Source: Campylobacteraceae bacterium (GTDB taxonomy: Bacteria; Campylobacterota; Campylobacteria; Campylobacterales; Sulfurospirillaceae). Taken from it: a DNA stretch of 5,771 nucleotides. Both the position numbers and the translations under genes were made by a program. The stretch spans positions 1-5,771 of the forward strand of contig JAFLKZ010000199.1 of assembly GCA_019162915.1 (NCBI GenBank), read 5' to 3'. Under the pieces are notes generated by a model. That model was not told the origin of the DNA. It did not search any database and saw nothing but the letters and a program-made list of their open reading frames with translations. Below are positions 5,715 through 5,771 of this stretch, in pieces (the stretch's first letter is position 1; every line of letters starts with the position of its first letter).

Positions 5715-5754
5715 TAGGAAAACAAAGAAATGGAAAACAAAAAATGGAAAACAA
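5715..5754 (+). repeat. Second triad of 11-bp direct repeats
   Basis: Copies begin at 5715 (variant TAGGAAAACAA), 5730 and 5744 (both exact ATGGAAAACAA), with periods of 15 and 14 bp, the reverse order of the first triad, but in the same orientation. The block 5730-5754 is a perfect 25-bp copy of 5590-5614, 140 bp downstream. The array may continue past the window end. Function unknown. Confidence 0.82.
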
Positions 5755-5771
5755 CTCACACTACTTGTTTA

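Noticed and set aside
5590..5754. CRISPR array
   Set aside because: Units are 11 bp with 3-4 bp spacers, far too short for CRISPR repeats and spacers, and no cas gene is present.
5590..5754. DnaA-box cluster or replication origin
   Set aside because: Neither strand of the repeat resembles TTATCCACA or its Campylobacterota variants, and no dnaA or other origin-linked gene is nearby. Iteron-like binding by another protein stays open.
5590..5771. Open frame from ATG 5590 to the window end, about 60 codons, very rich in Lys, Trp and Thr
   Set aside because: There is no ribosome binding site, the start is itself the first copy of a repeat, the repeat period is not a multiple of three, and the composition follows from A-rich repeats. 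I recognise no family. It runs off the window, so a gene cannot be fully excluded.

Overview
The window is ordinary, densely packed core chromosome from an AT-rich bacterium of the Campylobacterota (epsilonproteobacteria). Every gene lies on the + strand. The protein signatures and the order thioredoxin-like protein, clpS, clpA, aat resemble the Campylobacter jejuni cluster around Cj1106-Cj1109, as I remember it. The preceding ispE-smpB pair and the AEC transporter point to a free-living relative such as Sulfurospirillum. The genus is an inference, not something read directly.

Layout: (1) 1-708 holds the 3' end of ispE (isoprenoid precursor synthesis) and, 3 bp later, a complete smpB (trans-translation). 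(2) A 59-bp gap with a weak promoter candidate leads to a thioredoxin-fold lipoprotein with a CVPC motif (768-1370). (3) clpS (1376-1690), clpA (1752-3953) and aat (3928-4605) form an apparently complete bacterial N-degron (N-end rule) module. Aat adds Leu/Phe to proteins with basic N-termini, ClpS captures the resulting N-degrons, and ClpA unfolds them for ClpP, which is encoded outside the window. (4) An AEC-family permease (4596-5495) overlaps the end of aat. (5) 5496-5771 has no convincing gene. It contains an orphan Shine-Dalgarno-like sequence, a terminator-like hairpin, and an arrangement in which two triads of an 11-bp repeat flank an 84-bp segment bounded by 9-bp inverted repeats.

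Functional links: SmpB (with tmRNA) tags stalled nascent chains, and in characterised bacteria those tags are degraded by ClpXP and also ClpAP. The window therefore encodes two routes that can feed ClpA: ssrA tags through SmpB and N-degrons through Aat/ClpS. Spacings (5 bp lipoprotein to clpS, 61 bp clpS to clpA, 26-bp and 10-bp overlaps after that) suggest one transcription unit from the lipoprotein to the permease. The clpS-clpA gap is the only internal break, and it carries a palindrome, a hairpin and a near-ideal ribosome binding site.

I do not see a wholly new system. The least explained item is the repeat structure at the 3' end of the window.
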